This document shows, in pieces, positions 25,886 through 34,663 of a stretch of DNA of 64,000 nt; the first letter of the stretch is position 1; the number at the start of each line of letters is the position of its first letter. The stretch is from QHWK01 sp035259385. GTDB taxonomy: Bacteria > Acidobacteriota > Vicinamibacteria > Vicinamibacterales > CAVVIG01. The position numbers and the translations under genes were made by a program. Under the pieces are notes generated by a model. It was not told where the DNA came from, searched no databases, and was given only the letters and a program-made list of their open reading frames with translations. The stretch lies in NCBI GenBank assembly GCA_035259385.1, contig DATFWL010000550.1, forward strand, positions 21,263 to 85,262. The letters run 5' to 3'.

Positions 25886-26949
25886 CAGGTGAACCGGACG
25901 TCAGGGTCGGCCTGCGCGTCCCAGTACCGGTAGAAGTGGTACCAGAACTCGGGGTGCGCCCGAACCCGGGCGCCGAGCTGATCGGCGAACTGCTGCGTGG
26001 CCGCCTGCACCGATTCGTCGCGCGGCCGATTGCGGTCGACGACGATCGGCGTGCCCGTCCGCACGGTCAGGTGCGACGGGCCGACGCGTTCCATGAACGA
26101 CGGCACCAGCGGCGCGCCGGTCATGAAGCCCATCAGCGCCGGCGTCCGCTGAAAATAGGCGCGTCGGCCGAGGAACTGCACCTCGACGCGATCGCGGCCG
26201 ACGTGGCGATCCATCAGGAACGCCACGATGCTGTTCTCGGCGAGCCGCCGCCGGATCTGGAGCGCCGTGTCGAGCGACTGACCGACATGGATGGTGTCGG
26301 TGCCGAGCCGATCGCGGATCTCGCGGCGCACGCGGTCCACTTCGGGGTCGGCTTCCGGCATCGCCACCACCGCGATCGGGAGCCTGGTGATCCGGCGCAG
26401 AAAGGCGCCGCCGGCCTCCCAGTTGCCGTAGTGTCCGCTGACGAGAATCACGCCCTTGCCCTTTGCCAGCTGGGTGAGGACCCGCTCTGCGTCCGACGGC
26501 AGGTACTGGAAAGTGCGCTCCAGCTCCCGCGGAGACGCACGCAGCGAGTGGATGAAGTCGATGACGTCGGCGGCGTAGGCCGCGAGCGTCGTCCGCGCGC
26601 GCCGCTCGAGCGATGCCTGTGATTCGTCCGGAAAAATCGCGCGCAGGTTGTCGGCGATCGCCGCGCGCGTCTGGCGCATCAGCCGCCAGGCGAGCCAGGT
26701 GCCGGCGCGGCCGATCGCGTACGAGACCGGGCGGGGCAAGGCGCCGACGCCGCGATAGGTGGCGCCGAAGATGGTGCCGTTGTTCAGGCCATGCAGCGTC
26801 CACCGGCGCGGGATCGCGTCGCGTCGATCCGCGCTGCCGTCGCCGGTGACGAGCGGCTCAGACGCGTTCGAGGAAGCGATAGTACACCGCCAGAAAGCAC
26901 GTCCGCGTCGTGTCGGGGATCGGCCGCAGCTTGCTGCGCTGCCCCGCAT
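25885..26949 (-). CDS. LpxL-like lysophospholipid/lipid A acyltransferase family
   Basis: Membrane-associated acyltransferase of the LpxL/HtrB family. The HX4E catalytic motif is His173-Glu178 in GHYGNWE, followed by MPEADPEVDRVRREIR and LMDRHVGRD. The conserved domain begins near residue 55 (LNNGTIFGATYR). The only ATG/GTG/TTG start upstream of it in this frame is ATG 26949, which overlaps the glycosyltransferase by 92 nt; a rarer start codon nearer 26858 is possible. Similar acyltransferases occur in arylpolyene and xanthomonadin clusters, where they attach the polyene to a lipid head group. Confidence 0.85.
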   Translation of the reverse strand: MRGSAASCGRSPTRRGRAFWRCTIASSNASEPLVTGDGSADRRDAIPRRWTLHGLNNGTIFGATYRGVGALPRPVSYAIGRAGTWLAWRLMRQTRAAIADNLRAIFPDESQASLERRARTTLAAYAADVIDFIHSLRASPRELERTFQYLPSDAERVLTQLAKGKGVILVSGHYGNWEAGGAFLRRITRLPIAVVAMPEADPEVDRVRREIRDRLGTDTIHVGQSLDTALQIRRRLAENSIVAFLMDRHVGRDRVEVQFLGRRAYFQRTPALMGFMTGAPLVPSFMERVGPSHLTVRTGTPIVVDRNRPRDESVQAATQQFADQLGARVRAHPEFWYHFYRYWDAQADPDVRFT

Positions 26950-27529
26950 ACACCGCGGTGACCGGAACGCCGGCGACGCGGCCGCCGCGCCGCCGGACCT
27001 TGATCAGCATCTCGGTTTCGATGTCGTAGCCGCGCGCCATCAGCCGCAGCGGCCGCAGCGCGTCGAGGCGAAAGACGCGGAAGCCGCATTGCGTGTCCCG
27101 CACCGGCACGCCGACGAACCACGACAACACGCAGCTGCCGATGCGGTTCGCGTGATACCGCGCCGCCGGCATGCGACTGCGATCGAACTGCCGCTCGCCG
27201 ACGACGACCGCCGCGGCGCTGCGTTCCGCTTCGGCGACGAGCGACGCGGCTTCGCCCGGCAGGTGCTGCATGTCGCCGTCGAGCAACAGCACGTGGGTGT
27301 AGTCGCCCTCGAACACGCGCGCGAGCCCGGTGCGCACCGCCGTCCCCTTGCCGCGGTTCGTCTCGTGCACGATCACCTCCGCGCCCGCCGCCCGCGCGCG
27401 GTCCGCCGTCCCGTCGGTCGAGCCATCGTCCACCACGACGACGCGTTCGACAAGCCCGCGAATCCCGCCGACGACGTCGCCGATCGATCGCGACTCGTTG
27501 AGCGCCGGAATCACCGCTGCCACTCGCAT
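26858..27529 (-). CDS. GT2 family glycosyltransferase (dolichyl-phosphate mannosyltransferase type)
   Basis: A 223-residue GT-A fold enzyme with VAAVIPALNE at the N-terminus, nucleotide-sugar motif VVVDDGSTDGT (about 34-43), LLLDGDMQH (about 80-88) and GFRVFRLDALR. No membrane tail is present. The ATG at 27529 is chosen because it begins the domain and avoids overlapping the MMPL gene, which ends at 27555. It probably transfers a sugar to a lipid or polyketide acceptor made by the cluster. Confidence 0.9.
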   Translation of the reverse strand: MRVAAVIPALNESRSIGDVVGGIRGLVERVVVVDDGSTDGTADRARAAGAEVIVHETNRGKGTAVRTGLARVFEGDYTHVLLLDGDMQHLPGEAASLVAEAERSAAAVVVGERQFDRSRMPAARYHANRIGSCVLSWFVGVPVRDTQCGFRVFRLDALRPLRLMARGYDIETEMLIKVRRRGGRVAGVPVTAVYAGQRSKLRPIPDTTRTCFLAVYYRFLERV

Positions 27530-27554
27530 GCGGGCCTGGGCGTCGCGCGAACGC

Positions 27555-30032
27555 CTAGCCGGGCGACTGCTGCTTCGCGCGAGGTCGTTCATGCATCAAC
27601 AGCGCCGGCAGCGTCAACACCGACGCCGCGGCCAGCGTGATCGTACTGACCACCGACACCATGCCCATCGACTGCAGCGGCGGGTAGGACGAGGTGATCA
27701 GCGTGCCGTAGCCGAGCATCGTGATCGCGGCGGCGACGAGAATCACCGGCGCCAGCTCCGCCGTCGCCCGCGCGGCGTCGCCGCGCTCCTGATACCGGTG
27801 CACCAGGTGGATCCCGTAATCGACTCCGATACCGACAAAAGTGACGACGGCAAACACGGCGAAGAGATCCAGCTCCACGCGAGCCATGGCCAGGACTCCG
27901 GCCGCCCAGACGAGACCAATCGCCGTCGGCAGCAGCGCGTACAACGACAGCCGCCAGTCGCGGAATGCCGCGACCACGAGCGCGACGACGATGGCCGTCC
28001 CGATCACCAGTCCTTTGATGAATTGCGGCAGGAAGCTGCGGGCCAGCTCCTTGTTCACCGGCGTGAGGCCGGTCAGCGTCGCCGACGGATTCACGGCGCC
28101 GACGATCTGCTGCACGCGCGCGGTCTGCTCGGCGCGCGCTGGAAAGACGTAGGTCGCCAGCGTCCAGCGATCGCGGTCGAAGACAACGAAGCGATCGACG
28201 ATGTCGGCAAGGCCGTGCGCGACGTAGCCGTGGTGGGTGAGCCGCTCCGATCGATCGAGCAGGCGCGGCAGACGCCCGGCAAACGGATCGAAGGCGCCCG
28301 GTGTGAAGTCGGCGGCGGCGCGCGCCTGGTCGAGCGAGGCGCGCACCGCGTCCGCCGTCAGACGCGATTGCTCGATCCGCTGCGCGCTGCGCGCCTGCGC
28401 GGCGAGCGACGGCAGCAGCCGCGACGGCGGCTGAAATGCGAGGTCGGGCATGTCGCGCGCCAGCGCCGCCGCCAGACGCTCGTTGATGGCCAGCAGCGGG
28501 TCGAGCGCAGGTCCGTCATCGACCACGACGTAGACGTCGCCCGGCAGGCCGAACGTCGGGCCGATCTTCGCCTCGAGCAGCGCGGCGGGCGTCGTCGATC
28601 GCAGGCGATCGAGCGTCGGGTTGATGTGGATCCGGGTCGCCACCAGCCCGAGCGCACAGGTGATCAGCGCGCTGGCGGCGAGGAGCGGGCGGCGGCGGTG
28701 CGCGATCCAGGCGGCGAGCCGGGGCATCAGCAGGAGCGGCGACGGCCGCCGCGGCGCGCGTCTCGGCAGCAGCGCCGGGACCATCACCAGGGTCAGCACG
28801 CCGCACGCCACCATGCTGTGGCCGAGCAGCCGGCCAAGCTGCTGCAGGCTCGGGAAGTCCACGAACATCAAGCCGTAGAACGTGGCGGCCGTCGTCCACA
28901 TGCCGAGCAGCATGCTGCTCGACGGGCCGCCGATCGCGTCGCGCACCGGCACGTCGCGACCGTCCGCGGCGGCCAGGCGGTGTGCGACGTAGAGCAGCAC
29001 GACGCCGTCGACGCCCAGGCCGAACATCATCGCGGCCGCGCCGGTCGCCGCGGCGGACAACTTCGCGCCGGCGAACCCGAGCGCGCCGAGGACGACCGCG
29101 AGCGAGAGCAGCGACGGCAGCGAGCCGACCGTCACCAGCCACAGGCTGCGAAAGACGAGGAACAACAGCGGCAGGATCAGCACGAGCGAGCCCACCGTGT
29201 TCATGATGCTCTCGCTCTTCACGACCGCTTCGGTCTCGACGGCGATGCGATGTCCGCCGGCGAATTGCACCTGCAGCGGCGGGAGCGGCTCCTCGTCGGG
29301 GTCGCGCGCGGTCGCAGCTGCGGCGATCGTCGATGCGGCAATCTGCTGGAGACGGGCGTCCAGCACCCGCGAGAACGCGGCGTCGTAAGGAGGCCGCTTC
29401 GGCCGCGCGATCAGCAAGCGGCTGCGGCCGTCAGCGGTCACGTACCCCTCGGCGCTGGCGCCGATGTTGAGGCCTGCCTGGGCGCCGCCGAGCGCGTCTC
29501 GCATCAGGTCGAAGAGTCCCAGCGGATCCTGTCGGACCAGCTGCGCGACCTCGGCAGATGGGACCGTGAGGAGATCGCGGCGTGCCGCGATCGCCCGCGA
29601 CATACCGCCCGGGGTGAGCCGCTGCAGCGCGTCGTCGAGCGCTTTGCCATGCAGCAGCAGCAACTGATGATCGGCGAGCCAGCCGAAGTCGCGCGTCCGA
29701 TCCACGGCGCCCGTGTCGACGCGTGAGATCTCTGGTGCCGACCGCAGCGCGTCGGTCCACGCCGAAATCTGGTCGTCGTAGTCGGCGATCGCGTGTCCCG
29801 CCGGCGCGGTGAAGACCACGTACAACTGATCGAGGCTGCCGAACCGCGCGAGGAAGGTACGGAACGCCTGAATCACGCGGCTGTCGCGCGGCAGCAGCGA
29901 CAGCACGTCCGCGTCGAACGACAGCCGACGCACGCCTTCCACCGAGACGAGCAGGGCGCCCAGCACCAGCGCCAGGACGCCGAGCCGCCGATGGTGCGCC
30001 CAGCCGACGATGCGGGCGACGAGCGATTCCAC
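27555..30032 (-). CDS. MMPL/RND-family exporter
   Basis: An 825-residue RND-superfamily transporter with the predicted-exporter layout: one N-terminal helix (about 14-33), a large periplasmic loop, five helices (about 280-440), a seventh helix (about 460-480), a second loop, and five helices to the end. The charge-relay type motifs GLGVDGVVLLY and GIGVDYGIHL are conserved in the two halves. Proteins of this type occur in arylpolyene/xanthomonadin loci and, as HpnN, in hopanoid transport, so it should move the cluster's lipid to the outer membrane. Its start is 29 nt from that of the divergent radical SAM gene. Confidence 0.92.
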   Translation of the reverse strand: MESLVARIVGWAHHRRLGVLALVLGALLVSVEGVRRLSFDADVLSLLPRDSRVIQAFRTFLARFGSLDQLYVVFTAPAGHAIADYDDQISAWTDALRSAPEISRVDTGAVDRTRDFGWLADHQLLLLHGKALDDALQRLTPGGMSRAIAARRDLLTVPSAEVAQLVRQDPLGLFDLMRDALGGAQAGLNIGASAEGYVTADGRSRLLIARPKRPPYDAAFSRVLDARLQQIAASTIAAAATARDPDEEPLPPLQVQFAGGHRIAVETEAVVKSESIMNTVGSLVLILPLLFLVFRSLWLVTVGSLPSLLSLAVVLGALGFAGAKLSAAATGAAAMMFGLGVDGVVLLYVAHRLAAADGRDVPVRDAIGGPSSSMLLGMWTTAATFYGLMFVDFPSLQQLGRLLGHSMVACGVLTLVMVPALLPRRAPRRPSPLLLMPRLAAWIAHRRRPLLAASALITCALGLVATRIHINPTLDRLRSTTPAALLEAKIGPTFGLPGDVYVVVDDGPALDPLLAINERLAAALARDMPDLAFQPPSRLLPSLAAQARSAQRIEQSRLTADAVRASLDQARAAADFTPGAFDPFAGRLPRLLDRSERLTHHGYVAHGLADIVDRFVVFDRDRWTLATYVFPARAEQTARVQQIVGAVNPSATLTGLTPVNKELARSFLPQFIKGLVIGTAIVVALVVAAFRDWRLSLYALLPTAIGLVWAAGVLAMARVELDLFAVFAVVTFVGIGVDYGIHLVHRYQERGDAARATAELAPVILVAAAITMLGYGTLITSSYPPLQSMGMVSVVSTITLAAASVLTLPALLMHERPRAKQQSPG

Positions 30033-30041
30033 GACGGGATC

Positions 30042-30051
30042 ATGTTACATT
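30042..30051. promoter_or_regulatory. Overlapping divergent -10 boxes (ATGTTACATT)
   Basis: On the minus strand TAACAT (30042-30047) ends 9 nt before the exporter ATG at 30032. On the plus strand TACATT (30046-30051) ends 10 nt before the radical SAM ATG at 30062. The two boxes share two base pairs, so polymerase could occupy only one at a time. Neither gene has a Shine-Dalgarno sequence. Confidence 0.45.
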
Positions 30052-30061
30052 CACGAACTCG

Positions 30062-31525
30062 ATGAACGTCCTGCTGCTGCGGCCCGTGCCGGTCAACGAG
30101 CGCTTCGGGCTCGGGCCGTTCTTCCGGATCGAGCCGCTCGGCATGGAGTACATCGCGGCCGCGCTCGAGGCACGGGGCCACGCCGTCACGCTCGCGGATC
30201 TCCGATTCAGCCGCCCCCTCGCGGCACAACTTCGCGCGTCGCGCCCCGATGTCGTCGGCATCGCGGCGATGCATGCCCTCGAAACCGACGAAGTCGTCGC
30301 GCTGGCGCGGCGCGTGCGCGCGCAGGCGCCAGACGTGCCGATCGTCGTCGGCGGCCATACCGCCGCCGCCTATCCGGAGCCGTTTCTCGTCGCCGAAACC
30401 GCGGCGGTGGTCGTGGACGACGGCGAGCGCGCGTTCCCGCTCGTGTGCGACGCCATCGCTCGCCGCGAGCCGTTGACGGCGGTACCCGGGCTCGCCTTGC
30501 GCGGTCGGGACGGCGTGGTGGTCCGCACCGCCGGAGAGACCGGCACGCTCGCGCTGGACGAGGTGCCGCTGCCGGCGCGCGATCACGTGGCGGCCTGGCG
30601 CCGGCAGTACGCGTGCCTCGCCCACCGGCCGGCGTGGCTCGTCGAAACGGCGCGCGGCTGCCCGTTCCGCTGCTCGTTCTGTTCGATCTGGCAGCTGCAT
30701 CAACGCGCCGTGCGCGAGCGATCGATCGACGCGGTCCGCCGCGACTTCGAGTCGGTCGGCGACCACGTCTTCGTCGCCGACGATCTGTTCTGGCATCACC
30801 CGCCGCGCAGCCTCGAGCTGGCGCGCGAGCTGAAGCGCCGCGGTATCCGCAAGCAGTGGATCCTCGTCCAGAGCCGGACCGATCTCGTCGGCCGGCATCC
30901 GGAGCTCCTCGAGGCGTGGCGGCCGCTCGCGACCGAGTTCGACATCTTCTTCGGGCTGGAAGCGGCGACCGACGAAGGGCTCGACGGGCTGATGAAAGAT
31001 GCGACGGTCGACGAGACGATGCAGGGCGTCGCGGTCGCGCGCGCCCACAACTACGGCGTCACCGGCAACTTCGTGATCGATCCCGCGTGGGCCGAGTCCG
31101 ACTTCGAGGAGCTGTGGGCGTTCGTCGAGCGGCACCAGCTGTTCCAGGCCGGCTTCACCATCCTCACGCCGCTGCCCGGGACGAAGTATTTCGATGACAT
31201 GCGCCAGACGCTGCGCGCGCGGCGCTGGTCGCACTTCGACATGCATCACCTGCTCTGGGAACCGCGCCTCGGGGCGCGGCGCTTCTTCGAGCTTTACTGC
31301 GACACGTGGCGCCGGTCGGTGCTGAACCTGAAGGGCCGCAAGGGCCTGCTGCGGTGGCTGCGCGAGGTCGATCTCGCGAATGTTTTTTTCCTGATTCAGG
31401 CGCTGCGCCGCACGCAGAAGCTCATGGACCCCGAGCACTACCTGAAGGAATACGACCTCGCGCCGTCGGTCGATGAACTGCTGGGCGGCGCCGATCGACG
31501 GTCGCTCACACTTCATCAGGTGTGA
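30062..31525 (+). CDS. B12-binding-domain radical SAM protein
   Basis: A 487-residue class B-like radical SAM protein. The N-terminal cobalamin-binding-like domain (about 1-135; GLGPFFRIEPLGMEYIAAALE, DVVGIAAMHA, VPIVVGGHTAAAYPE) precedes the radical SAM core with Cys200/Cys204/Cys207 in GCPFRCSFC, then GLEAATDEGLDGLMK and a C-terminal helical region. The usual DxHxxG cobalamin ligand is not seen, as in many lipid-type members such as HpnJ. It could methylate, cyclise or rearrange the lipid chain made by the cluster; which of these cannot be read from sequence. It is divergent from the exporter. Confidence 0.85.
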   Translation: MNVLLLRPVPVNERFGLGPFFRIEPLGMEYIAAALEARGHAVTLADLRFSRPLAAQLRASRPDVVGIAAMHALETDEVVALARRVRAQAPDVPIVVGGHTAAAYPEPFLVAETAAVVVDDGERAFPLVCDAIARREPLTAVPGLALRGRDGVVVRTAGETGTLALDEVPLPARDHVAAWRRQYACLAHRPAWLVETARGCPFRCSFCSIWQLHQRAVRERSIDAVRRDFESVGDHVFVADDLFWHHPPRSLELARELKRRGIRKQWILVQSRTDLVGRHPELLEAWRPLATEFDIFFGLEAATDEGLDGLMKDATVDETMQGVAVARAHNYGVTGNFVIDPAWAESDFEELWAFVERHQLFQAGFTILTPLPGTKYFDDMRQTLRARRWSHFDMHHLLWEPRLGARRFFELYCDTWRRSVLNLKGRKGLLRWLREVDLANVFFLIQALRRTQKLMDPEHYLKEYDLAPSVDELLGGADRRSLTLHQV

Positions 31526-31533
31526 AGATCTCC

Positions 31534-31565
31534 CACGAAGACAAGAAGGCACGAAGACAAGAAGA
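31534..31565. repeat. Two direct 16-nt repeats CACGAAGACAAGAAGR
   Basis: Adjacent copies at 31534-31549 and 31550-31565 differ only in the last base. They lie between the convergent radical SAM and LolA-like genes, and the composition is purine-rich. Similar CACGAAG units occur in the inverted repeat at 63373-63428. Confidence 0.8.
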
Positions 31566-31605
31566 ACAGATACGAATGTGACGGCACGCGTCCCTGGCAG
31601 ACGGG

Positions 31606-32292
31606 TCAGCGTTCGAGTGAAAAGGTCCCCGGCTCGAGCGGCGCGTTCTTGACGACTTCGTCGAAGGTCATCGTCTTCGTGTCGCCGTTCGCGAAGGTCA
31701 TCGTCATTTCGGCGAGCAGCAGCGACACGCGATCGATCCAGAGGTCGAGGCGGGCAAGGCTCTCGCGGATCTGCTTCCGCTTCGGCGCCATCGACAGGTA
31801 GTACGCGTTCGGACGCTCGCCGCCCGGCGGGCGGTCGTCAATCTGGAACTCGTGCCGCAGATCCGCGGCGGTGCCGTTGACGAAGTACCTCTGAATGCGT
31901 CCCTGCGTGGTGCTGATGTCGGTGACCTGATATAGGTTGCGGCTCGGCCAGACGACGGTCATCCGGTTGCCGTCGATCAGGATGGTCCGGGCATCCGGTT
32001 GAGTGTAGCGCAGCAGCACCCGTGACGGACGTTCCACGGCGACGCGGCCGCGCGCGACGAGTGGTTTGGTCAACAGCGTCGACGTGGTCGTCTCGGTGAA
32101 GCGCGCCGTCAGCGTCTTCAACCCGTCGTTCATCTGCCTGGCCTTCGCGTAGAGCTCGTCGAAGGTGGCGGGCGGCGCGGACGAGAGCGTCGGCGACAGC
32201 ACACACGCAGCGGCCAGCGCAGCAAGCGCGCGCGCGATCGGGTAGCGCAAGGGCTTCAGCCGAGCGACTGCGCGTTCGACCGGAGCGCCCAT
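31606..32292 (-). CDS. LolA-like outer-membrane lipoprotein carrier family protein
   Basis: A 228-residue exported protein. A signal sequence (about 15-40, RALAALAAACVLSPTLSSAPPA) is followed by a LolA-type half-barrel: LTARFTETTTSTLLTKPLVARGRVAVERPSRVLL, then DGNRMTVVWPSRN and MTMTFANGDTKTMTFDEV. LolA-like proteins are standard members of arylpolyene/xanthomonadin loci and are thought to shuttle the lipidated product across the periplasm with the MMPL protein. Its ATG at 32292 lies 6 bp from that of the divergent ketosynthase-like gene. Confidence 0.88.
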   Translation of the reverse strand: MGAPVERAVARLKPLRYPIARALAALAAACVLSPTLSSAPPATFDELYAKARQMNDGLKTLTARFTETTTSTLLTKPLVARGRVAVERPSRVLLRYTQPDARTILIDGNRMTVVWPSRNLYQVTDISTTQGRIQRYFVNGTAADLRHEFQIDDRPPGGERPNAYYLSMAPKRKQIRESLARLDLWIDRVSLLLAEMTMTFANGDTKTMTFDEVVKNAPLEPGTFSLER

Positions 32293-32298
32293 CGACGC

Positions 32299-33534
32299 AT
32301 GGTAACGTACGGCCCGGTGCGTGAACCGGTGCGGGTCGCAGGGCTCGGCGTCGTGTCGGTCTTCGGAACGACGCTCGATGCGTTTCGCGACCGGCTGCTC
32401 GCAGGCCAGTCCGGCATTGTCGCGGTGACCAGATTCGACACCGCCGGCTGCCGCTCGACCATCGCCGCCGAGATCGCCGGCTTCGATCCGTCGCCGTTCG
32501 TGCCGGCGATGAAGATGCGGCGGATGGACCGCACCGCCGTCTACACCGTCGCGGCGACGAAGCTCGCGCTCGAGGATGCCGGCGCGGCGATTCCGGCAGA
32601 GGGCGACGATCGAAAAGGCGTGGTGCTCGGCACGTGGACGGCCGGCGGCGGATCGACCCAGCAGTTTCTCGACGCGCTGTTCCGGCACGGCCCCACCGGC
32701 GCCCCGGCGCTGTTGTTCGACAGCACCGTCGCGAATTCCGCGGCCAGCATCGCCGGCCTCGAACATCGCTTGCGCGGGCCGAACATGACGGTGAGCCACA
32801 AGGAAGCGTCGGGCCTCGCCGCGATCGTGGCCGCCGTCGATCTCCTCCGCGAGGGACGCGCGACGGCGCTCATCACCGGCGGCGCCGACGCGATCTTCGA
32901 GCCGTTTTACAAGGCGCACGACCGCTTCGCGGTGATGTCGCCGCAGCGATCGGCTTCGGCGCCGACCGCACCGTTCGATGCGTGCCGCGACGGGTTCGTC
33001 CTCGGCGAAGGCGCGGCCGGCCTGTGGGTCGAACCGGCCGGGGCCGGGGAACGCCGTGCGATGCACGGCGAGATTCTCGGCGTCGCCTCGTCGAGCGCGA
33101 ACCTACCGCTGAATGCGTGGCCGGATCGTCCCGCGCCGCTCGTCCGCACGATGCGGCTGGCCCTCGACGACGCGGGTCTTGCGCCGGACGCGGTGGACGT
33201 CGTCTATGCATCGGCGAACGCGACGCGCCAGCTCGATGCGGTCGAAGCCGACGCGCTGACCGCGCTGTTCGGGGACTCGAGGACCGTGATCACGTCGATC
33301 AAGGGCGCGATTGGCGAGTCGGGGACCGCGGGCAGCGCCGCCTGCGCCGCGGCGCTGCTGTGCGGCCGCACGCGGCAGGTGCCGCCGATCGCCGGCCTGG
33401 CCGAACCCGATTCCGCCACGACCGGGCTGCGCCTGGCGACGACGAGCATGACGGCGCCGGGTCCGATCGCACTCGTCAACAGCTTCTCGAGCGGCGGTGC
33501 GCTCTTCTGCGTCGTGCTGCGCGCCCGTCCTTGA
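32299..33534 (+). CDS. Chain-length-factor-like ketosynthase (catalytically degenerate KS)
   Basis: A 411-residue thiolase-fold protein of the FabF/KS family. The nucleophile position holds Glu169 (VSHKEASGLAA, where active KS has a Cys). The first catalytic His is lost (YASANATRQLD, near 303-313) and the second is replaced by Glu340 (KGAIGESGTAG). It therefore resembles the KS-beta/CLF partner of type II PKS rather than an active synthase. The expected partner is the intact ketosynthase at 39464-40678 in the same operon. ATG 32299 or GTG 32317 may be the start. Confidence 0.88.
   Translation: MVTYGPVREPVRVAGLGVVSVFGTTLDAFRDRLLAGQSGIVAVTRFDTAGCRSTIAAEIAGFDPSPFVPAMKMRRMDRTAVYTVAATKLALEDAGAAIPAEGDDRKGVVLGTWTAGGGSTQQFLDALFRHGPTGAPALLFDSTVANSAASIAGLEHRLRGPNMTVSHKEASGLAAIVAAVDLLREGRATALITGGADAIFEPFYKAHDRFAVMSPQRSASAPTAPFDACRDGFVLGEGAAGLWVEPAGAGERRAMHGEILGVASSSANLPLNAWPDRPAPLVRTMRLALDDAGLAPDAVDVVYASANATRQLDAVEADALTALFGDSRTVITSIKGAIGESGTAGSAACAAALLCGRTRQVPPIAGLAEPDSATTGLRLATTSMTAPGPIALVNSFSSGGALFCVVLRARP
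32304..32309 (-). promoter_or_regulatory. Putative -10 box (TACGTT) for the LolA-like gene
   Basis: Minus-strand TACGTT ends 11 nt before the LolA-like ATG at 32292 and lies inside the first codons of the divergent ketosynthase-like gene. The spacing is at the long end of the leaderless pattern, so this is weak. Confidence 0.25.
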
Positions 33535-33573
33535 ACGCCAAGACCGCAGGCGCAAAGAATTCTTATCTCCTGA

Positions 33574-33579
33574 TATGAT
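33574..33579 (+). promoter_or_regulatory. Putative -10 box (TATGAT) before fabG-like gene
   Basis: TATGAT ends 11 nt before the TTG at 33591. The 56-nt gap after the CLF stop is AT-richer than its surroundings (GAATTCTTATC), which supports an internal promoter and the TTG start. Confidence 0.35.
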
Positions 33580-33590
33580 CTTTTGCTGCT

Positions 33591-34376
33591 TTGGTTGATC
33601 ATCCGGTCGCGTCAGCGGACCCGGTGTCCCCCGGCACGAGCCTTCGCGGCCGCGTCGCCGTCGTCACCGGCGGATCGCGCGGCATCGGGCGCAGCATCGC
33701 CGACACGCTCGCCGCCCATGGCGCAGCCGTCGGCGTGATGTTTCACGAGCGCGAGGCGCCGGCGCGCGAGTTCGAGGCCGCCGTGCGCGGCGCCGGTGGC
33801 CGAGCCTGGGCCGGCCAGTGCGACGTCGGCGACGAAGCGTCCGTCGGCGCGTTCTTCGAAGCTGCGGCCGGCGCGCTCGGGCCGGTGGACATTCTCGTCA
33901 ACAACGCGGGCATCACGCGCGACGCCCACGTGATGTTTCACGACCGGGCGAAGTGGCAGGCGGTGCTCAGCGTCAACCTCGACGCCGCGTACTACTGCGT
34001 GCGTGCCGTCGTCCGCAGCATGATGCTGCGACGCTGGGGGCGGATCATCAACGTGTCGTCGCCGAGCGCGCGGCTGCCGCTGGCCGGACAGATCAGCTAT
34101 GCGGCGTCGAAAGCCGGCCTCGAAGGTCTGACCCGGGCGCTGTCGCGCGATCTCGCCGGCAAAGGCGTGCTGGTGAACGCCGTGTCACCGGGCCTGATCG
34201 AGACCGAGATGCTCGAGATGATGCCGGAGACGGCGCGCGCCGAACACCTGAAGGGCGTGCCGATCGGCCGCACCGGCCAGCCGCACGAAGTAGCAGCCGT
34301 CGTCGCGTTCCTGGCTTCGGATGCGGCGAGCTACATCACCGGCCAGGTCATCGGCGTGGACGGCGGCCTGGGGTAG
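33591..34376 (+). CDS. FabG-like 3-oxoacyl-ACP reductase (SDR)
   Basis: A 261-residue short-chain dehydrogenase. It has the NADP(H)-binding TGGSRGIG (26-33), NNAG (104-107) and the catalytic Ser157, Tyr170 and Lys174 (SYAASKAG), and ends in the family-typical GQVIGVDGGLG. It should reduce 3-ketoacyl-ACP during elongation. The start is TTG 33591, or GTG 33624 if the first 11 residues are not translated. The ACP gene follows 11 nt downstream. Confidence 0.93.
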   Translation: MVDHPVASADPVSPGTSLRGRVAVVTGGSRGIGRSIADTLAAHGAAVGVMFHEREAPAREFEAAVRGAGGRAWAGQCDVGDEASVGAFFEAAAGALGPVDILVNNAGITRDAHVMFHDRAKWQAVLSVNLDAAYYCVRAVVRSMMLRRWGRIINVSSPSARLPLAGQISYAASKAGLEGLTRALSRDLAGKGVLVNAVSPGLIETEMLEMMPETARAEHLKGVPIGRTGQPHEVAAVVAFLASDAASYITGQVIGVDGGLG

Positions 34377-34387
34377 CCACGCGCACC

Positions 34388-34663
34388 ATGAACACGACGC
34401 AGGGTCAGCTGAAGACCGAGATCAAGCAGGCGATCGTCCGCTGCCTCCGGCTGCCGATCGCGGCCGACGAAATCGGCGACGCGACGCCGCTCTTCGGCGA
34501 GGGTCTCGGGCTCGACTCGATCGACGTGCTGGAGCTGGTGCTCGAGATCGAGCGCAGCTTCGGCGTCTCGATCGGCGACGAGCAGACGGGCATGCGGGTG
34601 CTCGGCTCGGTCGACACGATCGCGGACTTCATCGTCAGCGAGCGGGCGAGACGCCCGGCGTGA
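34388..34663 (+). CDS. Acyl carrier protein
   Basis: A 91-residue carrier protein. The phosphopantetheine attachment Ser44 is in GLGLDSIDVLEL, preceded by DATPLFGEG and followed by acidic helix II. It is the only ACP seen in the cluster. It is tightly packed: it starts 11 nt after FabG and its stop abuts the GTG of the deacetylase. It should carry the growing chain for the KS/CLF pair. Confidence 0.93.
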   Translation: MNTTQGQLKTEIKQAIVRCLRLPIAADEIGDATPLFGEGLGLDSIDVLELVLEIERSFGVSIGDEQTGMRVLGSVDTIADFIVSERARRPA

